Shown here: piece after piece, positions 1 to 7,410 of the stretch
Layout: every line of letters begins with the position of its first letter
Numbering within the stretch: position 1 is the first letter of the stretch
DNA from: Flavobacterium sp.
GTDB taxonomy: Bacteria; Bacteroidota; Bacteroidia; Flavobacteriales; Flavobacteriaceae
Length of the DNA stretch: 9,494 bases
Assembly: GCA_030150335.1 (NCBI GenBank)
Contig: JASLGC010000165.1
Span: 1-9,494 of the forward strand
Direction: 5' to 3'
Translations under genes and position numbers: made by a program
Notes under the pieces: model-generated
Told to the model about the DNA's origin: nothing
Seen by the model: only the letters and a program-made list of their open reading frames with translations
Databases searched by the model: none

Positions 1-815
1 ATTAAAGCTAAATCTCCAATAACGTCTAATAATTTATGACGAGCTGCCTCGTTTGGATAATGCAAAGTAAGATTATCTAAAACACCATTTGGTTTAACGC
101 TAATTTCGTCTTTACCAAAAGCTTTTTTCAAATGTTCCATTGTCTCAGGAGAAATCTCTTTATCCACGTAAACAATAGCGTTATTTAAATCACCTCCTTT
201 AATTAATCCATGAGCCAACAATGCTTCTAATTCGTGTAAGAAACTAAATGTACGCGCTTCAGAAATCTCCTCTTTAAAATCACTCATAGATTTAAGAGTA
301 GCATTTTGAGTACCCAATACTTTAGTTCCAAAGTCTACCATTGCAGTAACTTGGTAGCTATCAGAAGGCATAACGATGATTTCACTACCAGTAGCTTCAT
401 CCACAAAAGAGATAACCTCTTTTACAATATACTCTTCACGCTCAGCATCTTGTTCTACAACACCTGCTTTTTCTACAGCTTCAACAAAGTATTTAGAAGA
501 CCCATCCATAATAGGTGGCTCAGATGCGTTCAATTCGATAATAACATTATCCAAATCACATCCAACAAAAGCCGCTAATACGTGCTCTGTTGTTTGAATT
601 TTAACACCTCTTTTCTCAAGGTTTGTACCACGTTGTGTAGTCACAACATAATTTGCATCTGCTTCAATCACAGGATGCCCTTCCAAATCCATACGAACGA
701 ACGTAAATCCATTGTTTACTGGAGCTGGCTTAATAGTCATGATAACTTCCTGACCTGTATGTAATCCAACACCCTTTAATGTTACTTCATTCTGGATGGT
801 TTTCTGTTTAACCAT
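1..815 (-). CDS. lpxC: LpxC, UDP-3-O-acyl-GlcNAc deacetylase (5' part; probably an LpxC-FabZ fusion)
   Basis: Zn-dependent cytosolic deacetylase for the committed step of lipid A synthesis: it removes acetate from UDP-3-O-(3-hydroxyacyl)-GlcNAc. The gene runs off the left edge, and the 271 codons read from the ATG at 815 are all open. The visible protein starts MVKQKTIQNEVTLKGVGLHTG, the usual LpxC opening with GLHTG near residues 17-21. The catalytic Glu and first zinc His are in TTEH (E77, H78; E. coli E78/H79). The second motif RHKLLDVIGD supplies H260, K261 and D264 (E. coli H238, K239, D242). The roughly 22-residue offset between the two motifs means an insertion relative to E. coli, somewhere after the first one. 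In Bacteroidota LpxC is usually fused at its C terminus to the dehydratase FabZ. That part is outside the window, so the fusion is inference. The gene lies 34 nt after lpxD on the same strand, so the two are probably co-transcribed. The family call is very secure. Confidence 0.95.
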   Translation of the reverse strand, partial: MVKQKTIQNEVTLKGVGLHTGQEVIMTIKPAPVNNGFTFVRMDLEGHPVIEADANYVVTTQRGTNLEKRGVKIQTTEHVLAAFVGCDLDNVIIELNASEPPIMDGSSKYFVEAVEKAGVVEQDAEREEYIVKEVISFVDEATGSEIIVMPSDSYQVTAMVDFGTKVLGTQNATLKSMSDFKEEISEARTFSFLHELEALLAHGLIKGGDLNNAIVYVDKEISPETMEHLKKAFGKDEISVKPNGVLDNLTLHYPNEAARHKLLDVIGDLAL

Positions 816-849
816 AATTAAATCTCTTTAAGTATTTGATAGACTATAA

Positions 850-1866
850 TTATATTTTCTTTTTTAAATCTTCTACTTCGTTCACAATCTTAGTCAAGTT
901 TTTGAAATGACTATATGAACGTAAAAAGTCACTATGCCCTAAAGCAGGAGACCCTTGTACTGCAGAATTATTCTCTAAATTCTTACTTACTCCTGACTGA
1001 GCTTGGATTCTTACGTTATCACCAATCACAATGTGACCAACGATACCAACTTGTCCTCCAATAAGACAGTTTTTACCAATTTTAGTTGATCCCGCAATCC
1101 CTGTTTGTGATGCAATAACTGTATTTTCACCAATCTCAACGTTGTGAGCAATCTGAATTTGATTATCTAATTTCACACCTTTGCGAATAACTGTAGATCC
1201 TAAAGTAGCACGATCTATTGTCGTAGCTGAACCTATTTCAACGTTATCCTCAATGATTACATTTCCAATTTGAGGCACTTTACTAAAAGTTCCATCAGCG
1301 TTTGGTGCAAATCCAAATCCATCCGAACCAACAATTACACCTGCGTGAATTGTACAATTATTACCAATAACAGTTTCAGAATAGATACGAACACCAGCAA
1401 ATAAAATTGTGTTGTCCCCTATTTTTACGTTATCACCAACAAAAGAATTTGGATATATTTTTACATTCTTACCAATCTTTACATTCTTACCTAAATAGCA
1501 AAAACTACCTAAATATAAATCATCTCCGTATTCAACACCTTCAGATATTACTGATGGTTGTTCAATACCAGACTTCATTAATTTAACTTGATTATAGTAC
1601 TCTAATAATTTAGAAAACGCTTTATATGCATCATCAACCTTAATTAAAGTCGCTTCAATTGGATGTTCTGGTTCAAATGTATTATTAACAATAACTACCG
1701 AAGCTTTGGTAGTATAAATATGATGTATGTATTTAGGATTCGCTAAAAAAGAAATAGACCCTTCAGTTCCTTCCTCAATTTTAGCCAAAGTACTTACTTC
1801 AACTGCAGGATTTCCTACAATCTCACCTCCTAATACCGACGCTATTTGTTCTGCTGCTATTTTCAT
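850..1866 (-). CDS. lpxD: LpxD, UDP-3-O-(3-hydroxyacyl)glucosamine N-acyltransferase
   Basis: Transfers a 3-hydroxyacyl chain from acyl-ACP to the 2-amino group of UDP-3-O-acyl-glucosamine, the step after LpxC in lipid A synthesis. The 338-residue product matches the family length (E. coli 341). Residues 1-100 form the uridine-binding N-terminal domain (GSISFLANPKY near 36-46). Residues about 105-295 are hexapeptide repeats of the left-handed beta-helix type ([LIV]G..[VI]), for example IGKNVKIYPN and IGDNVRI. The catalytic base is the His in IQIAHN (H241; E. coli H239), and the signature GSDGFGFAP is at 180-188. Residues about 312-338 form the C-terminal acyl-carrier-binding helix region. Its ATG lies 30 nt downstream of the HD gene stop, and lpxC follows after 34 nt, so an operon is likely. 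A TATTTTTG string at 1872-1879 (minus strand) fits the Bacteroidota -7 consensus, but I see no partner box, so a separate promoter is doubtful. All catalytic features are intact. Confidence 0.97.
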   Translation of the reverse strand: MKIAAEQIASVLGGEIVGNPAVEVSTLAKIEEGTEGSISFLANPKYIHHIYTTKASVVIVNNTFEPEHPIEATLIKVDDAYKAFSKLLEYYNQVKLMKSGIEQPSVISEGVEYGDDLYLGSFCYLGKNVKIGKNVKIYPNSFVGDNVKIGDNTILFAGVRIYSETVIGNNCTIHAGVIVGSDGFGFAPNADGTFSKVPQIGNVIIEDNVEIGSATTIDRATLGSTVIRKGVKLDNQIQIAHNVEIGENTVIASQTGIAGSTKIGKNCLIGGQVGIVGHIVIGDNVRIQAQSGVSKNLENNSAVQGSPALGHSDFLRSYSHFKNLTKIVNEVEDLKKKI

Positions 1867-1896
1867 TGTGGCAAAAATATAAAATATAATTGAAAC

Positions 1897-3135
1897 TTAA
1901 CTTTCAAAAACGTTTTTTGGGTAACAAACAAAGTACTTTGTTACTAATTTCGTTAGTGACTTTAAGTTTAACTCGTCTGAAACTGACAAAACATCTTTTA
2001 CTGTTCCATCTTTCTTTAAAATCATGATAGGTTCTTTACTTTTACTATACGCTTGGTTTTCAACCTTACCTTTAAAAACAAAGTATTTTGCTGCCTCGTT
2101 AGATATACCATATTTAGCAGTAATCTTATCTAACATAACATGCATTTTTGCTTTTGTCTCTTCTTTATCCGATACAATCTCTATTCTAAGCAATTCACGA
2201 TTAACAATCATTTTACTCAATTCAGATAGGATAAAATCCTTATGAAACTGCCATGACTTCAAAGCTCCCATAATATCAGAATCATCTAACAGGGCAAACT
2301 TCTCCAAAGCCTTAGTGTCAAAATCTTCCTCTTCTACATGGTTTTTCAAGAAAAACAATAGAGATTCACTACACCAAAGTTCAACACCCTTATGCGTTAA
2401 CTCTTTTGCTCTTTTCAGAATACGTACTAAGATTAACTCTGCACAAACGCTTGTTTTGTGTAGATATGCTTGCCAATACATTAATCGGCGTGCTATCAAA
2501 AACATTTCCACCGAGTAAATTCCCTTCTCCTCTACGACCAACTCATCATTGACTACATTCAGCATTTGAATCAATCGCTCAGAATTGATGTTCCCTTCCG
2601 CAACACCGCTGTAGAAGCTATCCCTTTTCAAATAATCCATTCTATCCATATCCAATTGACCTGAGATCAATTGCAACATAAACTTACGGTGATATCTTCC
2701 TTGGAATATTTCAATAGCTAAACTCAACTGTCCATCAAACTCTTGATTCAAACGATTCATGAACAGAATCGATATTTCCTCATGATGCACCCCTTCTACA
2801 ATACTTTCTTCCATAGCATGAGAAAAAGGTCCATGACCAATATCATGCAATAAAATAGCTACATAAAGCGCATTCTCTTCCTCTTCAGAAATGCTAACAT
2901 TTTTAAAGCGAAGAACCTGAACAGCTTTCTGCATCAAATGCATACAGCCCAAAGCGTGATGAAAACGTGTGTGATGTGCTCCTGGATAAACAAGATAAGA
3001 CACTCCCATTTGAGATATTCTTCTCAATCGTTGAAAGTAAGGGTGTTCGATTAAATCGTACACTAAAGAATTTGGAATAGAAATGAATCCATAGATAGGA
3101 TCATTTAATATCTTAAGTTTATTTAAATTACTCAA
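1897..3135 (-). CDS. HD-domain phosphohydrolase, SAMHD1/dGTPase-like
   Basis: Metal-dependent phosphohydrolase of the HD superfamily (COG1078-like), related to SAMHD1 and bacterial dNTP triphosphohydrolases; the substrate cannot be read from sequence. The 412-residue product has the family N terminus (LKILNDPIYGFISIP, 7-21; HPYFQRLRRISQMG, 31-44). The metal site is complete: H60 in HTRFHHALG, H97-D98 in LLHDIGHGPFSH, and D164 in LDMDRMDYLKRD (like SAMHD1 H167, H206-D207, D311). R165 and Y168 align with SAMHD1 phosphate-contacting K312 and Y315. There is no SAM domain in front, and the C-terminal half is helical and poorly conserved. The start is TTG at 3135: a TAG lies two codons upstream, no ATG is available before the conserved N terminus, and Met43 is too late. 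It is the first gene of an apparent operon with lpxD and lpxC, with a candidate -7 box at 3164-3171. The link to lipid A synthesis is only by position; its role there is unknown. Confidence 0.9.
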   Translation of the reverse strand: MSNLNKLKILNDPIYGFISIPNSLVYDLIEHPYFQRLRRISQMGVSYLVYPGAHHTRFHHALGCMHLMQKAVQVLRFKNVSISEEEENALYVAILLHDIGHGPFSHAMEESIVEGVHHEEISILFMNRLNQEFDGQLSLAIEIFQGRYHRKFMLQLISGQLDMDRMDYLKRDSFYSGVAEGNINSERLIQMLNVVNDELVVEEKGIYSVEMFLIARRLMYWQAYLHKTSVCAELILVRILKRAKELTHKGVELWCSESLLFFLKNHVEEEDFDTKALEKFALLDDSDIMGALKSWQFHKDFILSELSKMIVNRELLRIEIVSDKEETKAKMHVMLDKITAKYGISNEAAKYFVFKGKVENQAYSKSKEPIMILKKDGTVKDVLSVSDELNLKSLTKLVTKYFVCYPKNVFES

Positions 3136-3163
3136 TGACTATTGTTTTTTTGATAAACACATA

Positions 3164-3171
3164 CAAATATA
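3164..3171 (-). promoter_or_regulatory. Candidate -7 promoter box for the HD-lpxD-lpxC operon
   Basis: On the minus strand this reads TATATTTG, a full match to the Bacteroidota -7 consensus TAnnTTTG. It ends 28 nt before the TTG start of the HD gene. No convincing -33 TTTG lies at the usual spacing; that region falls inside the hutH terminator hairpin. AT-rich sequence produces such matches by chance, so this rests on consensus plus position. Confidence 0.4.
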
Positions 3172-3177
3172 GCAATA

Positions 3178-3224
3178 TAATAAAAGCCGTATCCATTTCA
3201 TACGAAAAGATACGGCTTTTATTA
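3178..3224 (-). terminator. Hairpin terminator after hutH
   Basis: A perfect 16-bp inverted repeat (arms 3178-3193 and 3209-3224) encloses a 15-nt loop that can itself form a 4-bp stem (TTTC/GAAA). The core of each arm is GC-containing (gccgtatc/gatacggc), and the distal arm carries CTTTTATTA followed by AT-rich sequence. It starts 24 nt after the hutH stop and precedes the HD promoter, so it most likely ends the yaaA-hutH transcript. The repeat is nearly symmetric, so it could also stop plus-strand transcription, but no plus-strand gene is seen there. Confidence 0.8.
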
Positions 3225-3248
3225 ACAAATACGTTACTTTTTTACTTT

Positions 3249-4751
3249 TTAAGCATCTAAATCAATTTGAAAAGAGTTTAAAAAAGCAATAGATTTTTCA
3301 ATGTCATAGTGTAAGATGCGATCTACATCTACAAATGGCACTTCTTCTCTGTATATTTTTACAAACGACTCAATAAAGTCACTTGATTTTGCAGGTCTTC
3401 TAAACTCCAATGCTTGAGTAGCATTCATCAACTCAATCGCTAAAATACGCTCTAAGTTTTCAACAATACGCAATGCTTTTGTAGCTCCATTTGCCCCCAT
3501 ACTCACGTGATCCTCCTGTCCATTACTTGACACAATACTATCAACGCTTGACGGAGTAGCTAACTGCTTATTTTGACTAACAATACTCGCAGCAGTGTAC
3601 TGTGGAATCATAAATCCTGAGTTTAATCCTGGATTAGAAACCAAGAAAGCAGGCAATCCTCTTAATCCTGATATCAACTGATACGTTCTACGTTCTGAAA
3701 TACTACCCAATTCAGCTAATGCAATACCTAAAAAGTCTAATGCTAAAGCCAATGGCTGTCCGTGGAAGTTACCTCCTGACACGATAACGTCTTCTTTATA
3801 GAACACATTTGGATTATCAGTAACAGAGTTAATCTCCGTTTTAAACACGCGATCCACGTAATCAATTGCATCCTTTGAAGCACCATGTACTTGAGGAATA
3901 CATCTGAAAGAATACGGATCTTGCACATGCTCCTTTTCACGTTTAATCAACTCCGAACCATCCAGCATTTCATTGAAGAATTGCGCAGTTTCAATTTGTC
4001 CTTTATGAGGTCTTACGAAATGAATCAACTCGTTAAACGGTTCAATTCTACCATCAAATCCTTCTAAAGAAACTGCTCCAATCACGTCAGCTAAATAAGA
4101 CAAACGCTTAGATTTAATCATCACATAACAACCGTATGCACTCATAAATTGAGTCCCATTTAACAACGCCAATCCTTCCTTTGACTTCATTTTAATTGGC
4201 GACCAACCATATTTTTCAAGCACTTTGTTAGCAGGCTGACGGAATCCATCAGCATACACTTCACCCTCACCAATTAACGGCAATGACAAGTGAGCTAAAG
4301 GCGCCAAATCTCCAGAAGCACCTAAAGAACCCTGCGTATATACTACTGGCAGAATATCATTGTTATAAAAATCAATCAAACGCTCAACTGTTTCCAATTG
4401 AACACCCGAATTACCATAGCTCAAAGATTTCACTTTAAGCAACAACATAATTTTAATAATTTCTTCTGGAACCAATTCACCAGTTCCACAAGCGTGAGAT
4501 TTCATTAAGTTCTCTTGTAAATGAGACAAATTTTCATTGTCAATTTTTACATTACACAAAGAACCGAACCCTGTATTAATCCCATAAATAGGTTCTTTAT
4601 GAGTAGCCATTTTCTCATCTAAATAAGTGCGACAATTTTCAATGTTTGCACGAGCTTCTTCAGACAATTGAATTTTTTTACCCTGTGTTAATATTTCATT
4701 TAATTTCTCAATTGTAAATACATCTGAGCTAATGTAATGTACTGCTTCCAT
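3249..4751 (-). CDS. hutH: Histidine ammonia-lyase HutH
   Basis: Deaminates L-histidine to trans-urocanate and ammonia, the first step of histidine degradation in the cytosol. The 500-residue product matches the family length. The autocatalytic MIO cofactor triad Ala-Ser-Gly is at 145-147 in GSLGASGDLAPLAH. Other family residues are present: Y56 in IYGINTGFG, H86 in SHACGTG, NFHGQPLA near 328-335, and E413 in GQEDHVSMG. His at 86 and Glu at 413 are typical of histidine rather than phenylalanine or tyrosine lyases (P. putida H83 and E414), which supports the substrate call. The rest of the hut pathway (hutU, hutI, hutG) is not in the window; instead the gene lies 28 nt behind yaaA and probably shares its transcript. 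A strong hairpin follows at 3178-3224. The ATG at 4751 gives the expected N terminus. It could be a catabolic enzyme or a source of urocanate for another use; the sequence does not decide this. Confidence 0.94.
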   Translation of the reverse strand: MEAVHYISSDVFTIEKLNEILTQGKKIQLSEEARANIENCRTYLDEKMATHKEPIYGINTGFGSLCNVKIDNENLSHLQENLMKSHACGTGELVPEEIIKIMLLLKVKSLSYGNSGVQLETVERLIDFYNNDILPVVYTQGSLGASGDLAPLAHLSLPLIGEGEVYADGFRQPANKVLEKYGWSPIKMKSKEGLALLNGTQFMSAYGCYVMIKSKRLSYLADVIGAVSLEGFDGRIEPFNELIHFVRPHKGQIETAQFFNEMLDGSELIKREKEHVQDPYSFRCIPQVHGASKDAIDYVDRVFKTEINSVTDNPNVFYKEDVIVSGGNFHGQPLALALDFLGIALAELGSISERRTYQLISGLRGLPAFLVSNPGLNSGFMIPQYTAASIVSQNKQLATPSSVDSIVSSNGQEDHVSMGANGATKALRIVENLERILAIELMNATQALEFRRPAKSSDFIESFVKIYREEVPFVDVDRILHYDIEKSIAFLNSFQIDLDA

Positions 4752-4779
4752 AAGTTATTGTTGGTGGTATAATATAAAT

Positions 4780-5547
4780 TTATCTTGTAAACACTAATTT
4801 GTTTTCTGTCGATTCTCCCTCACTCCAAGCATATCCATCTACATTAAACTTTTTCAAGCCGTCCATATCTTCTACATTATTATCAATAATATAGCGAACC
4901 ATCATCCCTCTTGCCTTTTTAGCATAAAAACTAATCACTTTTAGTTTTCCGTCTCTTAACTCTTTAAATTCTGGAGTAACCAATGTCGCTTTTAATGCCT
5001 TTTTATCCACAGCACTAAAGTACTCATTACTTGCCAGGTTCACTAAAAGCTCCCCTTGTTTCATTTCTTTATTTAATGACTCAGCAATGATTGGTTTCCA
5101 AAATTCATATAGGTTTGCATTCATCCCCACAGGCATCTTAGTCCCCATTTCTAAACGATAAGGTTCTATCTCATCAAGCGGTTTCAATATACCATATAAT
5201 CCAGATAAAATCCTAAGTTTATTTTGTAATTCTTCAATTTTATTTTCTTCTAACGAGTAGGCATCTAACCCTCCATACACATCTCCGTTAAATGCATAAA
5301 CTGCCTGTCTAAAGTCTTTTTCATTCCCCTCTTTCTTTACAAAGGCTCTTTCTTGATTTCGCTTCCAATTTAATTCAGCTAAATTCCCTGAAATTTTCAT
5401 TAACGCTTCTAAATCCATTGGAGTCTTTGACTTCAGTACCTCATTAATTTCTTTAGATTCCTTCACAAAAGCAGGCTTTGTACTTGTAAGCACTGGCACT
5501 TCCGTAGTATAATCTAAACTCTTCGCTGGCGATATTAAAATTTTCAT
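4780..5547 (-). CDS. yaaA: YaaA/UPF0246 peroxide-stress protein
   Basis: Member of the YaaA (DUF328/UPF0246) family. The E. coli member is induced by OxyR during hydrogen peroxide stress, lowers free intracellular iron and so limits Fenton damage; it is also reported to bind DNA. The 255-residue length is typical (E. coli 258). Family motifs are all present: MKILISPAKSLD at 1-12, FNGDVYGGLDA at 86-96, SGLYGILKPLDEIEPYRLEMG at 115-135, LVNLASNEYFSAV at 168-180 and ISFYAKKARGMMVRYI at 205-220. There is no signal peptide, so it is cytosolic. It is the first gene of a probable two-gene unit with hutH, which starts 28 nt after the yaaA stop. A plausible promoter lies at 5568-5598, giving a short leader of roughly 15 nt. 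Family membership is secure; the peroxide role in this organism is inferred from E. coli. Confidence 0.94.
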   Translation of the reverse strand: MKILISPAKSLDYTTEVPVLTSTKPAFVKESKEINEVLKSKTPMDLEALMKISGNLAELNWKRNQERAFVKKEGNEKDFRQAVYAFNGDVYGGLDAYSLEENKIEELQNKLRILSGLYGILKPLDEIEPYRLEMGTKMPVGMNANLYEFWKPIIAESLNKEMKQGELLVNLASNEYFSAVDKKALKATLVTPEFKELRDGKLKVISFYAKKARGMMVRYIIDNNVEDMDGLKKFNVDGYAWSEGESTENKLVFTR

Positions 5548-5567
5548 ATTTCATTTTTTTTGCTTCC

Positions 5568-5598
5568 CAAATATAGGGTATCTATTTAAAATATCATA
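5568..5598 (-). promoter_or_regulatory. Candidate promoter for yaaA-hutH
   Basis: Minus-strand TATATTTG at 5568-5575 matches the Bacteroidota -7 consensus TAnnTTTG. Exactly 19 nt upstream, at 5595-5598, is TATG, a 3-of-4 match to the -33 box TTTG. The -7 box ends 20 nt before the yaaA ATG, so the 5' leader would be short. Spacing and position are good, but the -33 box is imperfect. Confidence 0.5.
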
Positions 5599-6360
5599 TT
5601 TTGAAAGCGTTCATTACGAGATTTTATGCAGTATTAACAATAATTTAAACACATGCAAAAAATTAATTTTAAAGTTTAAAACAATCTGCAAAAAAACAAC
5701 AAGAGCGTATTCGCAAAATAAGAATTGATGACACCCATATATTTCAATTATAAATTGTAAACTACCTTAAAAAGGCTCCAAATTAATCCCTTCTCAACTA
5801 TAATACAGTTGATTAGTACATATTCAAAAAACAAAAATAAGAAGCTTAGAATTGCAAAAGTTAGCAAACAACAATCTTGACATTTTAATCCATCTATTCC
5901 TTGCTCCCACAACTTCTCAACTACACTTCAACAACTAAACGTTCCTTAAATATCTATCCTATCCGCATTGACAACAAATTGCCCGTATTTACTTGATGCC
6001 CCCCCCTTTTTACAAAGAAAACACAAACAAGTTCTTTATGATATTATGTCAAAATGTAAATTATTATGCTTGCTGAACAGTCTTGGAATAATTTTTATAA
6101 ACGACTTTATTTTGAATAGATGTTCTTTTTGATGTAAGTAAATAAGCAACTAAATAAAGTATGGTAAAGTTATTTCTTATATAAGTGTTTTATCTCGATA
6201 CATGTGCTTGAAGTTATTACATAGCTTAAGAATATACATTCTATAAATAAATACTGTTTAATAATTAATTAGCAAAGGTTGCCTCAACCAACCTCACATC
6301 CACTTTTTACAAATGGCAAGATTGACTCCGTAAATCAAACTAAACAGCAAAAACCTATAC

Positions 6361-6395
6361 AAAAAAAGGGACTTCACATCACGCAAAATCCCTTT
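6361..6395 (-). terminator. Rho-independent terminator of the AraC-type regulator gene
   Basis: Seven-bp arms, aaaggga at 6365-6371 and tcccttt at 6389-6395, pair across a 17-nt loop. Read on the minus strand, the distal arm TCCCTTT runs straight into more Ts, giving an eight-T tract before GTATAGG. It begins 23 nt after the regulator stop codon. The stem is short, but T-tract, orientation and position all fit. Confidence 0.7.
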
Positions 6396-6418
6396 GTATA
6401 TTAAAGTACACTTGGTAC

Positions 6419-7381
6419 TTATATTTCATTATTCATTACTTTATTTCTAAACTCAGTCGGTGTTATACCCACAAAATGCTTAAAGTATTTATTAAATGTT
6501 GTTTTAGAATTGAATCCTGTATTTACAATAATACCATCAATCAAAATATCGTGTCTTTCCTCAAGAAGTTGTTTTGCATACTTAATACGATAGCTCGCCA
6601 CTAAGTTATAAAAATTCACTCCCATTGTTTTATTTAGGGTTTCAGACAACTGAGTTTTTGTCAACCCAATTTCTTTTGCCAGCATATCCACAGTAAAATC
6701 TCTATCAAGAAATAAGGTACTGCTTTCAAAAAACTCAACTACCTTTCGACTATTTTCATTGCAAATAGGCAATGTATTATAACTCAACGAAGGCTTCACT
6801 TTATCTATCACCATTAGAGATTGATTCAAACCTACTACCTCGTGACAATCACAATAAGCCAATCTAATCAATGTACCTACCGAATAAATAAGACCAAAAA
6901 TAACTGTTGTAAAAAAGAAATACTCAAACACATCATTATACTCAAGATCGTGATAGATATAGGTTAATTTAGAAAAGTTAACAGTTGTTGCAGTTATTAG
7001 TACAAACGTAACTACCAGAACATAATTTAACTCTAACGATGTCACTACATTTTTCTTTTCTTGCACTGTCTTTATCTCGTTTAACAGACATAAAATATTC
7101 GTCACATTACAACAAACCACAGCCGCAAGTAAGTACATGTGATTATAATATAACAAATAAAATAAAGTGCTAAAAAAGACTAATAGAAAGATACCAAAAC
7201 GAATATGGTTTTTTTTTCCTGTTCTTCTCTTTAAAAATATCAACAATAAAAAACCTTCTAAATAAATAAAATACAAAGGAGCATCTATGAACTTAGAGAT
7301 AATACTATAAATAAAAATAAATATTGATAAGACAATCAGAAGTTGAAATTGAGAGATAGTTCTCTCACTCTTTAACTGCAT
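6419..7381 (-). CDS. Membrane-anchored AraC-family transcriptional regulator
   Basis: 320 residues in two parts. Residues 1-175 contain six predicted membrane helices (about 12-30, 32-50, 61-79, 82-100, 117-135, 152-174). The positively charged loops (KRRTGKK at 51-57; EIKTVQEKK at 102-110) place both ends in the cytoplasm. Residues about 212-313 are an AraC-type domain: a first helix-turn-helix at 231-252 (VDMLAKEIGLTKTQLSETLN) and a second around 281-311 with the family signature GFNSKTTFNKYFKHFVGITPTEFR split over 289-312. It is probably a one-component sensor-regulator that detects a membrane or external signal and binds DNA directly; ligand and targets are unknown. A CDCH string (177-180) sits at the cytoplasmic end of the last helix. 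The gene stands alone between two terminators, with an inverted repeat at 7411-7441 upstream that could be an operator. An A9 run (plus-strand Ts at 7209-7217) encodes GKKN near residues 55-58 and is prone to slippage. The helix-turn-helix call is secure, the sensory role inferred. Confidence 0.9.
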   Translation of the reverse strand: MQLKSERTISQFQLLIVLSIFIFIYSIISKFIDAPLYFIYLEGFLLLIFLKRRTGKKNHIRFGIFLLVFFSTLFYLLYYNHMYLLAAVVCCNVTNILCLLNEIKTVQEKKNVVTSLELNYVLVVTFVLITATTVNFSKLTYIYHDLEYNDVFEYFFFTTVIFGLIYSVGTLIRLAYCDCHEVVGLNQSLMVIDKVKPSLSYNTLPICNENSRKVVEFFESSTLFLDRDFTVDMLAKEIGLTKTQLSETLNKTMGVNFYNLVASYRIKYAKQLLEERHDILIDGIIVNTGFNSKTTFNKYFKHFVGITPTEFRNKVMNNEI

Positions 7382-7410
7382 AATTTAAAAGTGGGGATTT
7401 ATTAAACAAT

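Larger units (their letters stand above)
5548..6418. other. Long AT-rich intergenic region without a convincing gene
   Basis: About 870 bp between yaaA and the AraC-type regulator gene. Read on both strands it has only very short open frames; the one examined is 28 codons at 6046-6132 (plus), with no recognisable family. The right end holds the regulator's terminator (6361-6395) and the left end the yaaA promoter (5568-5598). In between are a run of eight Cs followed by five Ts (5999-6011), weak hairpins (5794-5812 with 6-bp arms; 6277-6289 with 5-bp arms) and AT-rich palindromes expected by chance. I see no tRNA, no transposon ends and no long repeats. It could be the remains of a lost gene or hold an unrecognised small RNA, but nothing here proves either. 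Confidence 0.6.

Noticed and set aside
306..764. Plus-strand open frames opposite lpxC
   Set aside because: They lie antisense to the well-conserved LpxC frame, overlap each other and show no recognisable domain.
2024..2518. Plus-strand open frames opposite the HD phosphohydrolase
   Set aside because: Antisense shadows of a conserved gene; their composition reflects the complement of its codons.
3743..4067. Small frames on both strands inside hutH
   Set aside because: Fully contained in the intact 500-codon hutH frame with no family features of their own.
3249..4751. Tyrosine or phenylalanine ammonia-lyase (as used in aryl-polyene/flexirubin clusters)
   Set aside because: His at 86 followed by Ala, and Glu at 413 in GQEDHVSMG, fit histidine ammonia-lyase; no pigment-synthesis genes are nearby.
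6046..6132. 28-codon plus-strand frame in the long intergenic region (MSKCKLLCLL...)
   Set aside because: A mildly hydrophobic short peptide, but with no promoter, ribosome-binding signal or known toxin/leader family; such frames arise by chance in AT-rich DNA.
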